Shown: positions 33,801 to 49,278 of the stretch, in pieces | Layout: each line of letters begins with the position of its first letter | Position numbering within the stretch: the first letter of the stretch is position 1 | NCBI GenBank assembly: GCA_036937835.1 | Contig: CM072863.1 | Span: 9,784,001 to 9,848,000 of the forward strand | Direction of reading: 5' to 3' | Source: Pampus argenteus | Lineage: Eukaryota; Chordata; Actinopteri; Scombriformes; Stromateidae | Length of the DNA stretch: 64,000 nt | Position numbers and translations under genes: made by a program | The notes under the pieces: model-generated | Told to the model about the DNA's origin: nothing | Database searches by the model: none | What the model saw: only the letters and a program-made list of their open reading frames with translations

Positions 33801-36800
33801 TCATGATAACACATGCTATTGTATGCTGAAACAGAATACAGCTGCTTTCTTAATGAAGTCAATATAAAGATGATCAAGTGGAGCTTCATGAACTAAGAGT
33901 AAGAGAGTATCTTTGTCTGGCAGTGAGTGATCAGCTAGAAGGAGTCAACAATGGCACCAAAGCATCACAACATGATTTCTTTACTCCATCCAACAATGGA
34001 CAGAAAGAGCAAAGGCTGACAATTTCTGACAACACATTATTCTGGCATATGGGACAAGGTCTCTGAAGCATTCATGTGAAGAAACAACAGCACATTTCCC
34101 AGACATCATTCCACTGAGTGATATCCCTGTCTACCTCTGCCCAGCCAACCTCAAAATTACACTTATTACTACAGTGACTTTCTCAGACATGAGAAAAAAC
34201 TCACCTGATTTTGCCCAAATTTCATATCCCAAAGTGCCAGAGCCCCCCAACGATAGAGGAGATATCTATTATTGCACAATTCAAATTCAGTGAACAAGGG
34301 AATTGGTGACTACTTATCTGGGGAACAAGGGCTGGCAGGTATCCTGGCACCATCTTGTCTTGTGCCAGTGCTTGACATTTTGCCTTTTATCAGTATATGT
34401 AAACTCAATTTGGCACTCACCCAGCCACGCACATACACAAACACACTATCTTTGAGGAATAAAGCAACGAGCTAATGAGCACAACATAGCCTTGATTGAT
34501 CACCTGAATAATTAAAGTAGGTGGTACCTGGAGACACCATATGCCATGTTCATGCGCTCTCTCAGCTGCTTCGCCGTGGACATACAAGCAGATCTGTCCA
34601 GAGACTAATAAGACCTATAATGTAAGTTTATGAGTATAACTGCATGCAGATTGGTTGTTTGCTCCAGACGAAATCACAAGAACACTTTGACAAAGCAACA
34701 TAATTAAGTAAGACTTAAATAAATGAATCCTCAGTGTCAAATCTGGAGATATGCTTCTTTTGCATGTCTCACTTGTGCTCCGAGGCCTCAGCTGTCTGTG
34801 CCTGATGTCCTTTTCTATTAGGCGAACCCCAGGAGCAGCTGCACAGATAGGTCTGGGCCTGGTCCTGCTGATTGACTGGGCGTAAACTGTTCACAGCTGA
34901 GGTGACAAGGGGACCCCTGGGGAGGGTAGGGGGGCCAAAGGAAACCTTTCTTTAAAACCTTGGAAGTGGAAATCCTCCCAATGGCTACACCATATAGAGA
35001 CTAACCAGATAATGCTTTAACCAGTGGAAATAAGTAGGGAAGGGAATGAATACCTCAAAGTAGATGTGGTCTGCTTTTGTTGTGATAGTATCCCATTTAA
35101 ATATCAACCATTTATTTCCTCTATTTTCTTTGCTAAAAAATCTGTCTTCGTAGCCTCCTGTACCTCACTCCCTGCGGCTTAATAGATATGACCTGCACCG
35201 CTATAACCCTGAACGAAGTGATTTTACAGAGCTGTGGCGGGATTGTGAGAGCCGTAATTACAAGATGAAAAGCTAGGTCAGGCTCATGCCATTAAAAAAA
35301 ACACACCACAGACAGTAAAGACAGATCAAAAGAGGAGGCGCCTTACCTTCACCCAGTGTCTGTTTGAGTAAGTCATGCTTGGCCTGCAGCTTAATGATGA
35401 GGTTACTGCCATTCAGGTACTCCTTGAATTTCTAGAGAGATATATGAAGGCAGCAATGTGAGGGCAGCAGCACTAATCCAGTGTAACATGAGGCAAGTCA
35501 AACAATTCAGTGTCAGTCTGCATGAATTCAATCTGTTCTAGTTTTTTTTTAAATTTAAATTCTATTTTCAAAACGTGTGGAAATTATGACTGATGGCTTG
35601 ATTTCGGAAAGCTGTGCAAAGCGTGAACTCATAACACGCAGCTTTCGCCAGTAGACAAAGCAATATTGACATGAACTTACTGAAAAGTAGAACATTTCAG
35701 TCTCCTGTTGGTTCGACCTCCTCTTGGCTACATTCAGCTTGCTCATGTACGACTCAGAGGCCACAGACTTAATGGATTCAGTCGAGCGGCTATGTTGGAA
35801 GGCATCCGACACGTCAAAGTCTTCCACTGTCAGCATGTCCTGCAGTGTTTGCATAGTAGCATCCAAGGTCTTTCTCACCTGCACAGATGGGGAAATATAG
35901 AAAACAAAGAAGATGACAAATGAAGCATCATATCTTACTCAAACTAGGTCATATTTTCCTTTTAATAGGAAAAGCAGTTTTTTTTTCTTCAGGACTTGAC
36001 GGAATTGAAGTGACTGATGGCATTTTCAAGGGCAAGAGTGAGTGATTTACAGCACTGGAATATTTATATCAAAGACAAATTGACCCCTGAACAATAAATG
36101 ACCCTGCTTGGTGCACTAAAACGACACCAGGCAGCATCAGAATTGAAGTTCAGAACAACCCGCAGGTCAGGCATACATTAGAAAAGGAGCTGAAAATGAA
36201 AAATGAACATTTTACATACAACTTTTATGTAAAATTACTGAATTATGGAAGGCTTTGTTATGACTGAGATTGATAAAGCTAATTTCTAGTAATGGCACGG
36301 CTTGCCCATTATCCTGCAGAACACAAGACACAGGGAGACGGGGAAGAGGCCATTGGCACAGGGGAGTCTAACAGTGTCTGGTTATCGCTTTGCTTTGTGT
36401 CTGCAGCTCTTAATGAGAAAGCTCTCTCTTCATCATCACAATAGACAATTTCATATATAACCTCATAGAAAACACAACATTGGCATTATGACAATATTCT
36501 AAATATAATCTCAGCTCCCACAAAGCAAAGGGTCATTGGAGAGTGATTGCAATGAGAGCAGATGGTGATGTGGCCCTCCTACTTGGCTCTGGGGAAAATG
36601 AGACAGGCCTTTCTGTTTTGGGGGGGGTGGGCTGAATGTGTTGGGGGTGTTGGTGGTGCTGGACAGACACGGAGCCATCATAAATCCTCACCTCCTCATT
36701 CTCAATCTTGAGCGTAGCTAAGCGAGACTGCAGCTGGTGATACCGCATCAGGAGTTCAGTCTGGACAGGCTGCTGGGCGCTCACCTGGCACACCTGAGGA

Positions 36801-39800
36801 GGAGGACAAATGGGTTGGAAAGGAGCAAATAGATCCATTTGAAGTTTTAACAGCTGCTTTATAAAAAATCAAAAATGTTCCTCAGGCAGTGGTAACAGAG
36901 ACAAATCTTTCTCACCTCATCTCCCATGTGTGGCAGGTACTCAAAGCGCATAGGAGGGCAGAACACCTGGTTATGCATATCCATGATCTTGTGCTTGTCA
37001 CTGCGAGAATCCAGGTTGTCCACTGCATTCTCTATGATATCTAGTCCCTCGTGGCGTGATGTCTCCAAGTTGTACTCGGCGGATAAGTAGGTCCTGAAGG
37101 TGCGTGCCAAGCTAGCATGGTAGCCCAGGTCGCAGCACTGTAGAGATAAAAAACTTGATAAATGACCAGGGAAAAAAACAAACACATGTGTTATTGGATG
37201 TAATGGCAGAAGGCATGTCGGGAAATGTGTTGTTAAATAATTCATTTGACTAACTAATAAAAAAAATTATAATACGAATGTCTTGCAGTGCAAATTTGAG
37301 TTGTAAAAGTTTCGTACCCTCCTTCCTGTCAAGACCTAGTTCATGGACTAAATCCCAAATTACATACAGGTTACTTTTCAAAAATAGAAGTAGAGTTCAC
37401 TGAATTACAGGAGCTAGCACAGTAGTACACCTGGGATAATGATAGAGCCTTTTCACACAGAGCAGTGTGAATTAACCTAATTAAGTAGAGGATGGTAGAG
37501 AGGAGGTGTAGAGGGAGCTGACAGCTCTGTGAATCACTAAATAAATGCTCTTAAGTGCTCTTTAGCACTGGGGAAGTAGACCTTCTCTAGACTTGGGTTC
37601 ACGAGTCTCATTGCACCACTCAGTCAAAGTGGCTCAGTAGACTAAAGAATAAAGGGAGCAAACTTATTGAGAACAGATACAGATCTTCAGTAGCAGTCTA
37701 GTCTAGCAGTACAGTACTGTTGACCACTTTGTTTTTCATATGTTTATCGTTCTCATTAGAGAAGTGCTATTACACATACTGTATTTAGCTTAAACTAATA
37801 TTTCCATATTTTTTATCATTATAACTATCACATTTAAGCACCACACAGGATCTATTGTATGCATAATTGCATAATAGTAGAATATAAAGTGTCTATTTTA
37901 TATTATTTGCTATATGCTATAATTTGCTATTTATGCTGCAAAAAAAATTAATTTTTCCATGGAGGTCATTTGAATCGATTCATCTTATTTTCCAGATACA
38001 AGCTTAAATCATATCATACTGACACCACTGACCAACCAAATTCATCATAGTATTCATCATTTCTAGGCAGTGAATAAACATGTAGCTCTGAATTACACTT
38101 CAACAGTTTAAAGTCACTGATGCTGACTGACAAAGCTGGCTCCTTGCTGTATGAATGTCTGGTTGGATGTGTGGTGGACTTGACAAACAAACGCTTTTCT
38201 TCCTCTGCCCTACTAGTGGCAGCCAAACTAGTCATGCTCACAATCCCATTCCCTGCAGCTCAGCAGGATTTGGGATGACATGGACCTTTCAGTTTCCAGA
38301 CATTGGATGGATCAAAGCTGCCTGGCAAAGAGACCCTGATAGCCATGAATCAGGGTCTCAGTATGCCCAGCAACCGTGAACATATCACCATTACATTTCA
38401 TACAGCCTAAAACAGATTCAGCCACAATTTGTTCTAATGTAACAAACCATATGATTTCAACTGCTGAAAAAATCACAAGTAATGTTCCTTAAAGTGGAAA
38501 CATTTGCCACGGTTACAGAAATCTCACTGAAATCTAATCTCAGCATGCCTGACCTGAAAAATGTGCATCTCCCACTAGCATAATCACTGATGTGGTGCCG
38601 TACGGTGGTCTGGTTTCAGGGAACAATGTAACAATCAGACCGTTAGCGCAGAAAGAAAGTGCAAGTAATAGGCAGATTAAAGGGGTGACAGCCGCTGTGA
38701 TGGAAATCTGACCATGATGTTTAAAGTTTCTTGATTGCTACTGACAGCCACTTATTTCCCATTGGCCAAGAAAAGTATGTGACATAGGCCTTGGAAATAA
38801 AGCATGACTACAGAGAGAGTCTTGGTTTTCACTCCCCAACAATCAATGACAAAACAATATGGATAATATAATAACAAATTAACACAGCATAGACTACCGG
38901 TATGATAACTATAGCACATTAGCACCAGGATAAATCTGCCTGTGTGTGCAACTGTGCAAAACCTGGAACAAAACAACAAAACAGACAATAATGTGTGCAA
39001 TAGCAATGACATAAAGAAGAATGTTTCAAATTATTTTGTCTAAACTGGCCAACAAAGGCTTCTTCATCTTAATCTGCATCTGTTTGTCTGCAGGGTGACT
39101 GGTGGCAGGTCACCTGGGGCTGAGAGTCCGGTGCCAACCACATTAACCGCATTCATGCCTGCATACACAGAGCCTCTGCTCACCAGCTGACTCTGACCGA
39201 CTTCCAACCATTAGTGGTTTGCAAAACAAAGTCATCCTTTTAAACACATCAGACTTTTCCAGTAGTGACACTGGTTCACAAACTGAATAACAGTGACTTC
39301 ATATTAATGATAAAACAACTATGGCTTCTTAAGTCTGTGGTAGAAAGGTCGTTTCCTCTTCTCTGACACGTGTGTGTGTGTGTGTGTCTCTCTCTGTGTG
39401 TGTGTGTGTGAGAGAGACCTGGGTCATCTTTTTCACTTAGTGACAGTAAAAGGCAGACAGACACAAGGACATGCTGTGTTTGTCTCAGTGAAGCTCTTAA
39501 AAGCTGCATCTACAAAAACAAATGAATGAGGACCAGAGAAGAGGAGTGCAGGAGACTGAGGCGAAATGATTCTGTTAACACTAATGAATTCAGCTAAACT
39601 GAGAATTGAGTTAAGCCCCTTGAAACTGAAATCATCAGTAATAGTAGCTGCATGATATTACAGAGCATCGCTAAACTAACATTAATGTCAATTGCAGGCA
39701 CTCACCAGCATATCGGTGTTAGCTTTGTTATGCAGAAATGAGTATTGGAAAAAAAAATTATGGCAAATATGTTTATTGGGGCCAATAGAGCAGCTTGGAA

Positions 39801-42800
39801 ACAAACAACTAACAGGCTGCAAGTGAATGAGAAGCGGGAACAGATGGTGAGAAAAGCGACAGTGCTGCGGAGTTAAATCAACATCAGAAATCCCAGCTGA
39901 GATGTAAACAAACATGTGTCTGAATGCATACTTACATCGATCATATCAGAGACGTCATGGATGTAATATTTTGCCACAACTGCATTTGTTGCTGCCAGGT
40001 TCAACAAATAGTCATTCCGGGCTTTTGTGCATTTCAGCTTATTCTCAGAGTACTTGGCTTGCCTCTGGGGAGGAGAGAAGAGACATAGCAGATGAAGGAA
40101 AAATCCATCAGTGCAGAGAAAAACAAGCAGTAGGAAGGGTTTGAGTGTACGCTCAGGCTTCTGAACCATCAGACAGGTAGAGATGGCAGGGATAGTCTGG
40201 GGAAACATACTCCAGAGAAGCTGTCTCTGGATAGTAATGTTTAAGTGGCATAGGCAGGTTTGGATTTAGTCATTATTGTGTACCTCAGTGCTAAAGTGGA
40301 GACTGCAGAATGTGGATGCTGACAAAGAGGCACTCAAAGAGACTCTGGCTTAGTGAAGAGTAGCGTTAAAACATTTTTTGCATATTTACACAGACTGCAC
40401 TTTTGGCAATCTGCTGGCTTGTATCACTAGTGTAAATTTAAACAAATACAATTGCACAAAATAAGACAGAGGTAATAACAGCATTTTCATAAAGTGGCAT
40501 ATCTGCTGCAAACACAACATATCTTAATTGTTTGCACATATCACCACACGTGGGCATTTTATTTACAATTTCACAAAGCCACTGCGATGCAAATTTCAGC
40601 AGTAGGTTACAAAAAAAAAAGAGATTAACATTTATTCCTTCCTCTTTCTCCTTAAACCTGTTTGTAGACATGCAGTAATGAGTCAACTGCAACAGCTTAG
40701 AAACAAGACATAGAAGGGAGGAAAAAAAAGAATATTCATTGCTATGCTTGTGTTATAAATAGTGTTCAGTTTCCAAGCCAAGCAGCATCTCTAAGGAAAC
40801 ACTGTCGTCCTGACAGTCTTTTGATTTCCTGCACCTGAGAGATAATGGGAGTCTCATTTGCACAAAGAAATTCCAGAAGAAGATCCAGAATAAAAAAAAA
40901 TACATTGGTGCATCCGAAGTACAGCATGCTCCAGAGACTACCAGCCCTGGACTGCTGGCAGACAGCTGAGCCTTTACACAAACTAGATATCTGCATAAGC
41001 TGGAAACTGATTTATTGGCTTGGAGAACTGTAGTTTCCTAAGTGTGCATCTGGCTGCAGTCCTTCAGTATGCTCCAGAGAGTCTGTGACATCTTAGTGCT
41101 ATCTGTCTGCTGGTCTATCCTCCTTTCAAACAAAAACGGAGCTGATTTTCCATCTATAAAACCTAGACTCTTCTAACTTCATCATTCAGCTTTGAGGAGA
41201 AATTTCTTAAAGTTATTATACATCCAAATGGTCAACTGATGATTGAGATTTTTTAGCAAAAGGACAAAAGGATATCCATCGCTTAGGCATTCTCACCTTT
41301 TCTTTCATCTTCTCAATTTTCCTGACTGAGCTGCGTCTCAGTTGGCGGTCTTCGTGGCGCAGGAGGTTGACATTGAGATCTCCGGACTTGCTGAACTGCT
41401 TCTCCTCCTGTTTCTCAGCATCCTTCAGCTTGCTCTCTGCACTGATGCTCTCAGTGTGGTACATGTGGTATGTTTTCATCACCTACAGAAGGAACATGGC
41501 AGAAATTCAACAGACGGAATATTTACTCTAGCTTATCGATGTCACATTTCACATGATTAGTTACAGGTGAGCAGTCAGGATACCACAGTTTCATCAGGAA
41601 CTAGTCGCTTAGTGTGTCACACACTGAAATGGAGCTTTTATCATCAGTGCCGATACTGACAACAACAGGGAAACAACAAGCAAAGATCACGTCTTCCAAA
41701 GTCTTCAATGTCCTTTCCTTCCAAAATCTGCTTTGATTTTTGCTTTTTCATGGTGGCCTGGTGGATCAATTTGGGCATCAATACAGCGGTAACACAGATG
41801 TCACTACACATGCAATGTGTTAAGTGAATCCAGGGGCCCAGGGTTATGTGTGGTTTAGTATTGGATGTCAAATTTCACAGACCTCACATCACCTCAGGCT
41901 TGTTCATTCTCAGCACTTTTGTGCAGAATCGTTCTGTGTTCTCTGCAGTTATCCCCTCACTTTGATCTCTACTTAGAAACTCATACTTTGGCACTCAAAC
42001 ATTCCCTCATCTACTCCAATGTTATGGTGTTATAGTAACGACAATACTGTAGTGACAGAACACCTAGAGAGCCCTCATTAGGCACGGCAGAAGCATCCTG
42101 CATCTCCCTTAACTCGTCCCAGATGCTCATTGAGAGAGTTTTTCCCCTTGAAAGCCCATGTTTAAGCCTTGTTAAGGAACGTCCAGATGTGAGCTACGTC
42201 TTCAAACATCTCACATTTTTAGAATCCTGAGAGTATTCAGAAACACCTACCAAGAACTCAGGATGTTAGACAGTCAACATAAAGAGTAATTTATTAGCTT
42301 ACTTCTCCAGGTTTCCTGTGATCATGCTCACTTGGTGTTGTGCTTAAGCAGTGGGGTTCCTTTTATCTCTATGAGAGCTACTCATCAAAATCACATGTTT
42401 GCCGTTGGGTCAACCGCAACTACAATCTTTCACTGACCTATAACCCTGTGATTTGTAATATTAAGCAGTTCATTTATTCCCCTATGTGTCTTTCAAATTC
42501 CTCGGAAAATTTGCCTGATATCCAGCCAACTTCAAACTATCTGACTATAGGACCTGCAGCTAAAGATACAAAGTAATTTGCAGGAAGACTGAGCTTCAGC
42601 TGTGTCTACAGGAGGTGTGTGTATAGTTGAGTCCTCTGACTACAGCCCAGGGCTATTTAAGTCTTGAGCAGACTCTATGAGCGGGTAAGAGAAATCCAAC
42701 AGTAAAGGAAAGGCTGGAGTTTTTTTGGATTTTTTTAAAATAATAAATTCAATATAGTCACTTCTATTCAACAGTCAGATACATTATATTTTTAGAAATT

Positions 42801-45800
42801 AATCTTTTGTAAGGATGATGAATAAGGAAAATATGAAAACATGAGGGACAAAACGACTATCAAAACAAAATGTCAAAAAACATAAAATTGTTATAATAAC
42901 CCTTTTTTTTCTTTTGTTGTGATGAATGAAAGACTATACATTTACAAATGAATAAATCAATGAAAGTTACACCAGCTGAATCTTTGTTGCTGTTAACAAG
43001 AGAATGACAGTTTACAAGACATAACAGACATCAGAAACAAGGTGGTGAATGTGAAAGATAAGATAAGCTCAAGCTTTATTGATCCCAGTGGGGATATTAA
43101 GTCTGTGTAGCAGGAAATTAATGCAGGAAATGAAGAGTGAATCTCACAGAACGGTGGTCGGTGACTTTTCTCACTGCAGGTTTGGTACTAACAACAAGCT
43201 ACAGACAACAGGATCCTCACTCTCAGTAATACTTAAAGCAATATTTGAACAATAGCTTCGGCTCACAGTCTCACACATCTCTCCCTTACCTCTCGCTTAA
43301 GCAGCCAGGGATTCAAATGAGATTTCACAGTTTTCCTTCAGCAAAATTTGTCTTGTTGGCAGCCAATAAAAACTGTTAGAAAATACCACAAGGCAATTAC
43401 CATGTGGCCATTTTATTGATTTAGCTATTTCTGTACAATAAAATACTAACAAGAGTGCAGTCATAAAAAAACAAAACAATACTTGGTTTCCTTACTGCTG
43501 CCTGTGGGGCATCGGTCAGTCACTTGTGAAATACTCTACTACACTATCCTCTGTCTGCCAGTGCACTGTCTGGGAAAATCCTTTCCTACAAATGAAGTGA
43601 ACTTCGTACAGCCCTTTATTTCAGTTCCCAAAGACCTTCACAATGACAGAATGAATTTACAGTAAATAAAAAAATATCTATCAACCGAGACACATAAAGA
43701 TCATTCAAGAAAACAAGAGGAAGAAAACATGTGAGGAGGTACCAAAGCAAATATAGACAAAAATCAAATGGAAGATTAAACCTAGAGAACAAAAATTAAG
43801 TGTGAAAATGTATGACTAGCATGTAATTATATAGAGAGAAATGTTTGTTTGCAGCAATGAATTTTCCACCTTAGCTGTGAAGCTTCACACGCCTCCCACA
43901 ATCCTCATATTCAGAAAGAGCCAGGCTATACATCAACATTTGGATTTTTAATTTTCAGCAGAATCACAGCTGAAGCCAAGTAGAGCATGAGGAGAAACCA
44001 TCTGAGAATTTTATCATCACGCAGCATTGTATTTAGCTTGTGAGGTGGGGGGGGGGGGGGGGGGGGGGTTAGTGAATTTATCATGCATCACTCTACATCC
44101 AGCAAGAACTGGGTAATGATCAGTTTCCCGGTGTTTCAGACCTCCAGGCTAGCTGTAGCTGCTGTAGAGGAAAAATAGTTGCATTTTCATATAAATATGA
44201 AGACAGACAAGTCTGTTGAATAGCAGTCCTGCTTAAATCTGAAGTGCTTGACCAACTACACTCGACACAGTCCTTTCAACATGCATATGTTGAATGTAAC
44301 TAACCTACAAGCACTTTCGATTATCTCATGCTCCCCACAACACTGATCTGTTGCAGCATCCAAATGTACAGATGGCACTATCAGGGAGAGTTGCCAGCAG
44401 TGCCCTTTGGTAGTTTGACTCTCATCACATTGCTCAGAATAAGTCGTATAAGGCAGCGCCGCCATCTCTTCTGTTTTCACTTCAGGGGGCAGAAGATTGC
44501 TGAAGTTGCCTGGAGCTCATCCAGTTTTGGGCACTAAGCCTCCCTCAATAAGAGCTTCTCTTTGAAACAGTGAAGGACCAGCACAGTATGTCCACATCCC
44601 TGACATACGTTCATCTATTTGCAGTTTCCTGCAGATAATCCCGTTATTTACAATTCATTTATGGATTACCAATAATTCTACAACAAATACAGTCCATCTA
44701 TATATAGATGGGTAAATAGTGGGTACTATAACGACACAGTCTGATATTATACTGACACCCCATTCAAAAATACAACTGAAAAAATTTGGGTTTGTAAGAC
44801 ATGCTGCCTTCATGTTTGATGCTTAAAAACTCAGTTGAGGGTTTGATACAAATAGAATAGAAAGATGCACTGAATTATTGATTATATGTTAGGGGGTACA
44901 TTTATTTGTTAAAGATGCCCCAACATGACTAAAATGTACAAGAGGAAAAATCCATCCATACACCTTTTTATATTAAAACACATGTGACGAAGCTCCAGGA
45001 AACCCAAAAACAGGCCACTATGAAAAAGAAGTAGAAAAGATCAATTTTATAGAGAAGCAAGTGATGTGAACTGCCAACATATCAGTCATGAAGGTAACTG
45101 ACTATCCAGAGCAAAGTCAAGTGGTGGCATCAGACACAAAAAAGCAGCTGATGTGGAACATATGAACCCTGAACAGGACCATCGCCGCCAGATGTGGAAG
45201 TCACATGAGCCCTGAAAGTGTTTCACTTTGAATGAAATCTAATGCTTATTTTCATCACTAACAGCTAGCCAACTCTCTCCCTCACTTAATCTGACTATCA
45301 TCAACCATCGTCAACAAGTGTACTAAAAAATAAAAAGACATTAAATATTTAAATAATTATTTAAATTTTAAAAAAGCACTCAACTAATTTAAAACAGATC
45401 ATCAATATTTCTCCACCTTGGTCAGGAAAAAAAAACATATTTACACATCACATTCAGAAGAGCTTTTTTGGAGAGCAATTTTATTGGCCTTTAACCTATA
45501 ACTGACTGGTGGGCTGAAGGTAGTCTTATGATAATGAGTATTAAACTGACTCCAGCCCTTTGGTGCAGATTTGTTATATTTCTTGCCATGTACACTTGGG
45601 CAAAGTCTAATCTTAAAAAAGAAAAAGAAATCCATGAAACAAAATGCCAGGAAGACAGAGAGGGGAAACAGAAGTTTGGATGAGCTCAGTGATGAGAGGG
45701 TGCGGGGGATCGATCTGTAGGAGGCACAGAGTATTACTTACAGTGTAGAGTTCATTTGTCACCTTCACCAGCTCTTCATGCATCTGGATCCCGATGTCCT

Positions 45801-48800
45801 TGCTCTGAAACAAACGAGCAGAGAGAAACAAGGGTGAGAAAACAAATCATGTTTAAGTCTTCAGCTGTGACCTATTGGAGCAAACTATGCTGACACCCAT
45901 GACTTTGTGAGTCATTGTGAAATATCTCACCAATTACTGGATGGATTGCCACTGAATTTGGTGTACGGTAGATATTTTAGGACATGAGACGATGAATCCT
46001 GATGACTTTGGTGAACATTTTCAGGCAAAACTTTTTTCTTTTCTTTTTTTTATACTCCACTAGTCGCACGGACCTAAGAATAGCAGTGTTTCATCTCTAT
46101 GTTTTATCTTCATTACAGCCTCAAAGGGATTCTAATACTGCAGCTATAAACTTTTAATCTTGTTGTAGTAGAAGAAACTCCAATTCCAACACAAAACAAC
46201 ATGTCAGTCTTGATAAACATAGATTGGACTGGAGAAAGAAACCCTGATTTAACATGAAGTCATATTTTGTTTTATTTGTAATTAATGTTTTAATGTCAGA
46301 TTAACTGAAATTAGCAGTTTCAATGAGGAAATGAATGAAAATATGGACATAGATATACAGTATATAACCCAAACAGAATATTCTACAGTCCTTTTTAACA
46401 GACCTATTATACATCTCTACTTGTTGTTGAACATGTAACTGCTAGCCACACACCTTTGCCTTCACACTTGTGTAGAGAGCGTGTGTAAGTGTGTGCATGT
46501 GTGTAGTGTGTCAAGGGGTGAATACAATGTGTGACATCCTCCGACAGAAGTAAAACACTGCCTACTGATGTTTCACTGTGCTTTACAGACAAATAAAAAT
46601 CAAAACTGTATCAAGAGGAATAATAAGTACAGTTTCCATTTTCTGCCATTCTATTTGTTTGCATTGTGTTTTGTTTGGAATCACATTGAAGAAACTCCCA
46701 CTAATACAGCATGAACAACACCTCATGAAGCAGCACAATTAATCCTTCTCACAACTGTTTAATACAAATGTACCTTGACTTTTTCACCATCATCATATTG
46801 CACAGCAAAACTTTGCAATCCAAATGAATATAATATCATCTGTTTTCCTGTGAGAGTGGAATAAAGCCCTTATTTATAAGACTTTGAGGTGAGAAAATGC
46901 ATTATTCTAAAAACAGAAACAACACCTCCTTCAACTTCACAAAGCTATAGGAAGTTGTTATGTTTGAGAGGGGTGATACGAAACCATCTTCAATTATAAT
47001 GCAAAAAGGAAACTATATGAACTACCAGCCAGTTTGATTATAATTCGTTTTTCATTACTTTTTTAATATTTCTCAATATTACTAGCCAGTATTAAAGCCC
47101 ACAGTTTTATTTAATTGATTAGTTGTTTGGTCTAGTGCAGAGGTGTCAAAATTAAAAACTGAGATAAAGTCACAGGCAAAACTCAATATTTACTGAAAAA
47201 ATTATAGCAACTGATATGTAATGTTTAACCTTTTTATAGTTTCCAAATTTTAGTTTTGCTTAAACACAGATTCTGGAGCAACCAAAGCCTAATATTAAGA
47301 CATATCAGTGGTACTCATTTCTTATTTAAATAAATAAATGATGTCTCTCACTCTGTTTCCTTTCAACTTCCTTTTTGAAATAGCCAACAACAAAACTACC
47401 CAAAATAAATTTCATTAAATGAAAATCTAACTTCTCAACTATTAACAGTCCATGCATTGAAGTAGAAAAAGTGCATAAAGACCTATATTCAAAATCACTT
47501 TGCTACACCTGTATTTAATGTGCACATTGGTCTAAGCCTGATACCTGCATCTTTTCTTAGATGCCACGTTAGCTCCGTACACAAGACAAACATCTCTTTC
47601 CTTTATATTCGTTAATAGATAATCTGCCTCCCACCGGTCTTGAAAGCTGCATCTTTCATCCATCTTTTGTTTGTCCATGTTGTAGCCTGGTTGTTAATGA
47701 CAATGGTTGAAAATGAGGGATGTTTGCAACTCTGCGCCATTATACTAGCAAAGCATTCTGGGATTTGTAGTATTAGCGAGCAAGCGGCGGAACAGCTGTA
47801 ATGCACATTTGATATGATCTCGTAAGCCAGATATAATTACACCGCGGGCCAGATTCACGCTGCAACTCAACAAGGTGTATAGTGGTAATTTCACAAACTG
47901 TATGAAAAGTAATGTACTATTATGCGAAGTTATGTTTTCTGTCAGATTTTGCAGTACATGTATAGACAAGCGTATACAAACCCACTTTAACAACACCCAC
48001 CCACTGTTCAGAGATGAAAGTTAACATGTTTGTCCACACCCTGCTCTGCTATAATAACTGTGCTTGAAAAAGCTAATGGTGAGTCAGAGACTAAAGTAAT
48101 CCTCAAAGAGGGAAAAACTCATAAAATAATTTGTTGCTCCAAACTAGATTATGATTTCTGCCCAGAAGAAGAAGAACAATAACCTCTGTAGTACAGAAAG
48201 GATCTGATGTTTTTGTATTGTTTTTATCCTGAGTGCATACATTAAGTCCTACTCAAACAAGCATCCGACTGGATGTGATGAATGGGGAAAATCCTTTGAG
48301 GGCCCCAGCAGCTGGTGAATGGCATATGTATGCATCAATGGCTCTGAAGTGAGACAGACTGCAGCATGTACTGCAGAGGCTCAGGGGGAGCAAGGAGGGT
48401 TCAGCCAGGGAGTGAACTAATATGATGCAATGATCTGTAAGAGTAAGTATAGTTCCTTATAGTAATGTCAGCAAATATACAGTGCATACATATTGATAGT
48501 CATGGAGCAAACAGTAGGGCTAATTCTGCCTGCTGTGCATTCACATTTGCCACACCTACTGTATTTGCACTATTTAGGGCAGTTTTCCTTGTTGTTACTT
48601 ATTTATGATGAACACAGCGTTGTAACACTGTACTTTTCAACTGAGACATGACATTCACACCTCACCGGTAAAATATGGAAAAGATGCTGAGAATTTTCTA
48701 AAATCTTTTTCAAAGCTCATAACATAATAAGATAAAATAAAATATATTCTTAATACTGTAAATCACAGTTGTGTTACTGCAGCTGTTGTATGTTAATAAC

Positions 48801-49199
48801 AAATCCCATGATTTTTTTTTAACAACATAGAGATTTATGTTATTGTTTTTGAGATGAGATTCAACTTTATTGTCATTGTGCAGAGTACGAGTACAGAGAC
48901 AACGAAATGCAGTTAGCATCCATCCAGAAGTGCAAAAACAGCAGAAAGTGCAGAGTATGTGCAAATGTACAATATAAATAGGAGTATGAAGAGCAAGTAT
49001 TATTATGATTATGATTATTATGATTATTTATTGCCTCCCAATATGTCTGCCAGCTAGCAGCCAACAGAGCCATCTATTCATACACGCAAATGTAGAAAAA
49101 GCTACCTGAGGACACCTGGCTCAAAAAAGGTGGAGTGTTACCCCTTTTCAGCCCTGGCACAGTCTCTGACACACAGGCATTCACACAAATACACACACG

Positions 49200-49278
<79 letters not shown>

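Larger units (their letters stand above)
31433..35346. other. srgap3 introns around the variable linker exons
   Basis: Introns 31433-32392, 32496-33333 and 33362-35346 surround the microexon and exon 12. The 2 kb one before the microexon (33362-35346) contains G-rich runs near 34915 and no exon that I could fit. Confidence 0.6.
41483..45741. other. srgap3 intron 4
   Basis: 4.3 kb between exons 5 and 4. It contains a LINE-like tail at 43052-43125 and a 22-base G run at 44047-44068. No phase-compatible exon was identified. Confidence 0.65.
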
